Shown: piece after piece, positions 33,704 to 36,668 of the stretch
Numbering within the stretch: position 1 is the first letter of the stretch
Layout: each line of letters begins with the position of its first letter
Made by a program: the position numbers and the translations under genes
Assembly: GCA_016873255.1 (NCBI GenBank)
Contig: VGXR01000025.1
Location: forward strand, 1 to 36,668
Direction: 5' to 3'
Source of the DNA: Planctomycetota bacterium
GTDB taxonomy: Bacteria; Planctomycetota; Phycisphaerae; Phycisphaerales; SM1A02
Length of the DNA stretch: 36,668 nt
Notes under the pieces: model-generated
Database searches by the model: none
What the model was told of the DNA's origin: nothing
The model's input: the letters and a program-made list of their open reading frames with translations, nothing else

Positions 33704-34554
33704 GAGGCCGCGCCCGCCATCTGCTGCAGGCGCGCCAGCTCGTCGGGCGCGATCGCGTACGGGTGCTCGCCGAGCTCGCCATCGCGCACGCGCTCGCGCC
33801 ACAGGCGCGCCGCGCGCTCCACCTCGGCACCGACCTGCGCGAGCGGCCGCGCGAACGACGGCTGCCAGTGCGTCATCCCGAGAATGTCGTGCAGCACCAC
33901 CACCTGCCCGTGGCAGGCGGGGCCCGCGCCGCAGCCGATCACCGGCACCGTGGCGCGCTCGACCACCAGCTGCGTCACCTCGGCCGGGCAGGCCTCCACC
34001 AGCAGCATGCACGCACCCGCGGCCTCAAGCGCAGCCGCGTCGTGCAGCACCCGGAGCGCCGTCTCGGCGGTGCGGCCGGTGCTGGCGTAGCCGCCCTTCA
34101 TCTTGGCCTGCTGCGGCTTGCTGCCCACGTGCGCCACCACCGGGATGCCGGCCCGGGCCATCTTCTCGACGAGCGGCGCGAACGAGCGGTCGGCCTCGAT
34201 CTTCACGCAGTCGGCGTTGCCCTCGGTGATGAAGCGGCCCGCGTTGCGGATGCCCTCGGCATCGTCGGCCTGGTAGCTCATGAACGGCATGTCGGCCATC
34301 ACCACCCGGCCCGGTGCGCCGCGCTTCACGCCCGCCGTGAGCGTCACCAGGAAGTCGAGCGGCGCATGCACCGTGGACGGGAACCCGAGCACCATCTCCG
34401 CCGCGGTGTCCCCGACGAGCAGCACCTCCACGCCCGCTCGCTCGAGCCACCTCGCCGTGGTGGCGTCGTAGCAGGTGAGGCAGGAGAAGCGCTGGCCGGA
34501 GCGGGCGATGCGACCGAGGTCGCGCAGCGTGACGGGCGTGGTTCCTTCGGCCAT
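33700..34554 (-). CDS. panB: 3-methyl-2-oxobutanoate hydroxymethyltransferase
   Basis: A 284-residue PanB, which transfers a hydroxymethyl group from methylene-tetrahydrofolate to 2-oxoisovalerate to give ketopantoate, the first committed step to pantothenate and CoA. Motifs are SCLTCYDATTARWLERAGVEVLLVGDTAAEMVLGF, VVMADMPFMSY, CVKIEADRS, VVAHVGSKPQQ and PVIGCGAGPACHGQVVVLHDILG. A TACAAT box ends 9 nt before the ATG and there is no Shine-Dalgarno. coaD of the same pathway lies about 0.8 kb upstream, with the metallo-beta-lactamase-like gene between them. Confidence 0.95.
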   Translation of the reverse strand: MAEGTTPVTLRDLGRIARSGQRFSCLTCYDATTARWLERAGVEVLLVGDTAAEMVLGFPSTVHAPLDFLVTLTAGVKRGAPGRVVMADMPFMSYQADDAEGIRNAGRFITEGNADCVKIEADRSFAPLVEKMARAGIPVVAHVGSKPQQAKMKGGYASTGRTAETALRVLHDAAALEAAGACMLLVEACPAEVTQLVVERATVPVIGCGAGPACHGQVVVLHDILGMTHWQPSFARPLAQVGAEVERAARLWRERVRDGELGEHPYAIAPDELARLQQMAGAAS

Positions 34555-34563
34555 GGAACCGGG

Positions 34564-34569
34564 ATTGTA
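34564..34569 (-). promoter_or_regulatory. Putative -10 box of panB, leaderless start
   Basis: TACAAT on the minus strand ends exactly 9 nt before the panB ATG. It is one base off the TATAAT consensus. No clear -35 is visible. Confidence 0.45.
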
Positions 34570-34636
34570 GGTGAACGAGCCGCAGGCGCACCCGGCGCGC
34601 GGAGGTGCCGCACGCGCCGCTCGGCGCGCGCCGCGC

Positions 34637-35314
34637 TCAGCGGCGCAGCGGATTCACCACGGCATTATCGCGCCCGCACACGATGAGGTCCGCGATCTCC
34701 ACGGCCTCGCGGAAGCTCTCCTGCGACTGCTCGAGGTTGAAGACCGGCGAGATCACCTTCCCGGCTGCAAGGTGCTCGCTGGTGGCGACCGCGTCGCCCG
34801 CGACGAGCACCGTCATGGAAGGCTGCGGGAGGAGCAGCCCGCAGCTGCCAGGGGTGACGCCGTACAGCGGGAAGAGGTCGACGCCCTCCGCAAGCCGGTC
34901 CGGCGCGGCCCTGCATCGCTGCAGCAGCGCGACCTCCGCGCGCAGCGACGCCGCGAGGTCCGCGTCACCCGCCTCCTCGGCCTCCTGGTACTTGCCGACG
35001 AGCTGCGCGCCGATCGCCTCGCGCTCGAGCTCGCCCACCAGCCACTGCGCATCGTCGAACGCGGCCAGGCCGCGCCGCCGCAGCGGGTGGAAGTTCGTCA
35101 GGAACACGTGCGTCACCGCGTCGGGCTTCAGCCCGCTGCGCTCCGCAAGACGCGGCACCAGGATCTGCTCCGGCAGCGACGGGTCGACGAGGATCGTCGC
35201 GTCGCCCGCCTCGACGAGCACGGTGGTCGCATGCCCCGGGCGCACGTCGCCGCGCTCGCCCCACAGCGGGTTGTGCGCGAGCGTGCCGATGGAGATGACG
35301 CGGAACTGGGCCAT
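34637..35314 (-). CDS. Metallo-beta-lactamase-fold protein with degenerate metal site
   Basis: A 225-residue protein with the MBL-fold order: TTVLVEAGDATILVDPSLP, then THVFLTNFHPLRRRGLAAF where HxHxDH is expected, then GVTPGSCGLLL, TVLVAGDAV and IVCGRDNAVV. Only the second His of HxHxDH is kept; the first His, the Asp and the last His are Asn, Leu and Arg. The later His ligands are also missing. It may be a non-catalytic or repurposed member. A TACGAT box ends 9 nt before its ATG. It lies between panB and coaD. The fold call rests on block order and is fairly sure; function is unknown. Confidence 0.72.
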   Translation of the reverse strand: MAQFRVISIGTLAHNPLWGERGDVRPGHATTVLVEAGDATILVDPSLPEQILVPRLAERSGLKPDAVTHVFLTNFHPLRRRGLAAFDDAQWLVGELEREAIGAQLVGKYQEAEEAGDADLAASLRAEVALLQRCRAAPDRLAEGVDLFPLYGVTPGSCGLLLPQPSMTVLVAGDAVATSEHLAAGKVISPVFNLEQSQESFREAVEIADLIVCGRDNAVVNPLRR

Positions 35315-35323
35315 GGGGCGCGG

Positions 35324-35329
35324 ATCGTA
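35324..35329 (-). promoter_or_regulatory. Putative -10 box of the MBL-fold gene, leaderless start
   Basis: TACGAT on the minus strand ends 9 nt before the ATG at 35314, the same spacing as in panB. It overlaps the gap after the coaD stop. Confidence 0.4.
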
Positions 35330-35332
35330 GGC

Positions 35333-35899
35333 TCAGCCGCCGTCCCCGCCATGATGCTCCGCCGCCAGCTTGCCGAGCGGGTTGCGCGAGTCGCGCTTCT
35401 TCGCCGCAAGCGCCTCGATCACGCGCGACGGCACCAGCGGGTCGAGCTTGTCGAGCGTGCCGCCGAAGGCGGCGATCTGCTTGATGAGGCTGGAGCTGGT
35501 GTAGGCGAAGTTCTCGCCGGTCACCACGAACACCGTCTCGATGCCCGCCACCTGGCGGTTGGTGATGGCGAGCTGGCACTCGCTGGCGAGGTCGCTCACG
35601 TTGCGGATGCCGCGCACGATGGCCGCGGCGCCCACCGAGCGCGCGAAGTCGACGGTCAGGCCGGAGTAGGTCTCGACGCGCACCGGCGCGCCGCCGGGCT
35701 CGGACTTCACGAGGTCGGCAACGCAGGCACGAGCCAGGTCGAGGCGTTCCTCGAAGCTGAAGAGCGCGGGCTTGGTCGGGTTGTGGCCGATCGCCAGCAC
35801 GACCTCGTCGAACATGCCGCGGGTGCGGGCCAGCACGTCGAGGTGGCCGAGCGTGATCGGGTCGAAGCTTCCGGTGTAGACCGCGAGGTGGCGCTTCAT
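35333..35899 (-). CDS. coaD: Phosphopantetheine adenylyltransferase
   Basis: A 188-residue CoaD, which adenylates 4'-phosphopantetheine to dephospho-CoA. It has AVYTGSFDPITLGHLDVL with the nucleotidyltransferase TxGH motif (16-19), GHNPTKPALFSFEER, and AAAIVRGIRNVSDLASECQLAITNRQ. At 188 residues it is longer than the usual 160 or so because of a C-terminal tail after ALAAKKRD (RNPLGKLAAEHHGGDGG). The ATG directly follows five 12-bp repeats, each carrying AGGA, and the nearest copy gives a ribosome-binding site at about 4-nt spacing. The frame stays open upstream through the repeats, but I see no reason to extend the protein. Confidence 0.94.
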   Translation of the reverse strand: MKRHLAVYTGSFDPITLGHLDVLARTRGMFDEVVLAIGHNPTKPALFSFEERLDLARACVADLVKSEPGGAPVRVETYSGLTVDFARSVGAAAIVRGIRNVSDLASECQLAITNRQVAGIETVFVVTGENFAYTSSSLIKQIAAFGGTLDKLDPLVPSRVIEALAAKKRDSRNPLGKLAAEHHGGDGG

Positions 35900-35959
35900 G
35901 GGGTCCTGGAAGGGGTCCTGGAAGGGGTCCTGGAGGGAGTCCTGGAGGGAGTCCTGGAG
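35900..35959 (-). repeat. Five-copy 12-bp tandem repeat abutting the coaD start codon
   Basis: Five head-to-tail 12-bp units (plus-strand GGGGTCCTGGAA twice, GGGGTCCTGGAG once, GGAGTCCTGGAG twice). On the minus strand each unit carries CCAGGAC, so the array multiplies a Shine-Dalgarno-like AGGA in front of coaD. The 12-bp length keeps the reading frame. Copy number could change by slippage and alter coaD translation or upstream reading. Confidence 0.85.
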
Positions 35960-36244
35960 CGGGATTCGGGAGGCTTTCCGCAGGCTTTCCGAACGGCCCG
36001 CAGGCGGCACAGACGGAACCCACCTGCGGAGGCTAGCGCGGAGGGCCACCCTTATCGGGGCAGGCGAACGGATGCGACGAAAATCGCGACGCCTCTGCTT
36101 GCATGCCCCGCGCTGAATTCGACCTTCTCGATGTCTCCGGCGCATGGAGGGATGCGCCGGGGACGAACGGAACACGCAGCGCCTCGTGAGGGAGGGCTGC
36201 CAAGTGCGGGACCTGATCGGTCTCGGCCCCGCACCGCAGAACAC

Positions 36245-36326
36245 GGGCCCGTGCAGTGAGGGCCCCTGACACACGGGCCCGAGCGGTGGGGGCCCACTTG
36301 AACGAGGGCCCATGAGGTGCGGGCCC
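36245..36326. repeat. Six phased GGGCCC boxes (about 15-bp period)
   Basis: GGGCCC begins at 36245, 36260, 36275, 36290, 36306 and 36321, giving intervals of 15, 15, 15, 16 and 15 bp. Boxes pair into a 30-31-bp higher unit, GGGCCC-NNGNRGTGN-GGGCCC, present three times, with linkers CTGACACAC and ACTTGAACGA. Each unit can form a 6-bp hairpin with a 9-nt loop. The first box extends to the palindrome CACGGGCCCGTG. Confidence 0.85.
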
Positions 36327-36340
36327 GACAAGCCCTGGAT

Positions 36341-36388
36341 CGGCCCCGTCTCGGCTGGATGCCTCCCCGAGCGGGGTCGTTTATTTTT
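36341..36388 (+). terminator. Strong intrinsic terminator upstream of the Cys-rich gene
   Basis: CGGCCCCG-T-CTCGG (36341-36354) pairs with CCGAG-CGGGGTCG (36367-36379): 13 bp, one bulged T, one G-T pair, 12-nt loop. TTTATTTTT follows (36380-36388). It is oriented for the plus strand, where no gene precedes it. Confidence 0.8.
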
Positions 36389-36494
36389 GGAAATCAACGC
36401 GATTCATCCTTGAAGCGCCACGCTTGCACGGCCACCATAGTCTTCGTGTGGGGTCGGCGCCGCACTCAGCCGACGCAAAGGAGCCAGGCTCGAA

Positions 36495-36668
36495 ATGTCG
36501 AAGTCCATGATTGCCGCCGGGGCGGCGGCCACGGCGATCTCCTTCCAGGCGGCGGCCCAATGCCCTGACTGCGAGGACTTGTCCTGCAACTGGTTCGCCT
36601 GCGGCTGCGTCCGCGTTGTCGGGACGGGCTGCTCCACGTCCATCGACACCACGGGCGGCGACAGCGGC
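36495..36668 (+). CDS. Cysteine-rich secreted protein, 5' part (cut by window end)
   Basis: The first 58 codons of a gene that runs off the window with no stop. MSKSMIAAGAAATAISFQAAA is a likely signal peptide with cleavage after AAA (about residue 21). The mature start is dense in cysteine, seven in residues 23-46, with CPDCED, CNWFACGC and GTGC. AAAGGAG lies 11 nt upstream of the ATG. It matches no family I recognise. An intrinsic terminator and the hairpin array lie just upstream, so expression may be controlled by attenuation. Confidence 0.65.
   Translation, partial: MSKSMIAAGAAATAISFQAAAQCPDCEDLSCNWFACGCVRVVGTGCSTSIDTTGGDSG

Larger units (their letters stand above)
36133..36388 (+). ncRNA. 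Candidate structured RNA or attenuator leader ending in an intrinsic terminator
   Basis: On the plus strand this stretch folds into consecutive hairpins: a 13-bp stem with GGAGGG loop (36133-36164), GCAGC/GCTGC (36176-36180/36196-36200), GTGCGGG/CCCGCAC (36204-36210/36228-36234), three GGGCCC-N9-GGGCCC units (36245-36326), then a strong intrinsic terminator (36341-36388). No plausible plus-strand protein gene lies between coaD (minus, start 35899) and the terminator. It resembles none of RNase P RNA, tmRNA, 6S or SRP RNA as far as their core motifs can be recalled. It could be a free RNA, or a regulatory leader of the cysteine-rich gene starting 107 nt beyond. The promoter and 5' end are unknown; the start given is the first strong stem. 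Confidence 0.45.

Noticed and set aside
35900-36397. An N-terminal extension of CoaD read from a TTG at 36397, containing GPxxx pentapeptide-like repeats and LQDS/FQDP repeats.
   Set aside because: The extension is Arg-rich and unlike any CoaD. The GP pattern arises from the GGGCCC array, and the ATG at 35899 gives a canonical CoaD start with an AGGA site.

Overview
The window is very GC-rich, densely coded bacterial chromosome. It carries housekeeping genes (gyrB, groEL/groES, dnaJ, grpE, rnr, thyX, panB, coaD, queC, dus) and no sign of phage, transposon, integron, CRISPR, rRNA or tRNA. Several traits point to a planctomycete, most likely of the Phycisphaerae: a membrane protein opening with a CxxCxYDLxG...CPxCG zinc-ribbon motif, a short ECF sigma factor with a co-encoded membrane partner, two groEL genes, ThyX in place of ThyA (as far as visible), and many hypothetical secreted or lipoproteins. 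This assignment is an inference.

Layout. (1) 157-5059, minus strand: a tight five-gene energy-transduction operon, DUF3450-like protein, TtpC-like MotA/TolQ/ExbB protein, ExbD, TonB and a TPR protein. (2) 5218-6792: a xylulokinase gene ending in a classic intrinsic terminator. (3) 6959-8936, minus: two paralogous peptidoglycan amidase lipoproteins and a small membrane protein. (4) 9105-11660: gyrB. (5) 11694-14986, minus: moxR, queC, an ECF sigma factor and a membrane-anchored partner. (6) 15030-15908: a six-helix membrane protein. (7) 16092-25874, plus: a protein-quality block, groEL1-groES-groEL2, dnaJ-grpE-fmdB-rnr and a transglutaminase-like protein. The groEL block starts from a perfect-consensus sigma-54 promoter and no CIRCE element is seen. 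(8) 25890-29863: dienelactone hydrolase-like protein, an FG-GAP repeat protein, a tRNA-dihydrouridine synthase and a small lipoprotein. (9) 29871-35899, minus: thyX, a pseudopilin-like protein, an orphan oligopeptide-type ABC ATPase, an HtrA-like protease, panB, a degenerate metallo-beta-lactamase-fold protein and coaD. (10) 35900-36668: a 595-bp stretch without a convincing gene, then the start of a cysteine-rich secreted protein cut by the window edge.

The most interesting part is that last intergenic stretch. It holds a five-copy 12-bp tandem repeat abutting the coaD start, a string of predicted hairpins, six GGGCCC boxes at 15/15/15/16/15-bp spacing, and a strong plus-strand intrinsic terminator with no plausible plus-strand gene in front of it. 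Together these suggest an undescribed structured RNA or an attenuator leader. Other points are the sigma-54 chaperone promoter, -10-like hexamers 9-10 nt before four start codons (leaderless transcripts), inverted TGAACCG pairs at both ends of the TonB operon, and a metallo-beta-lactamase-fold protein that has lost its metal ligands.
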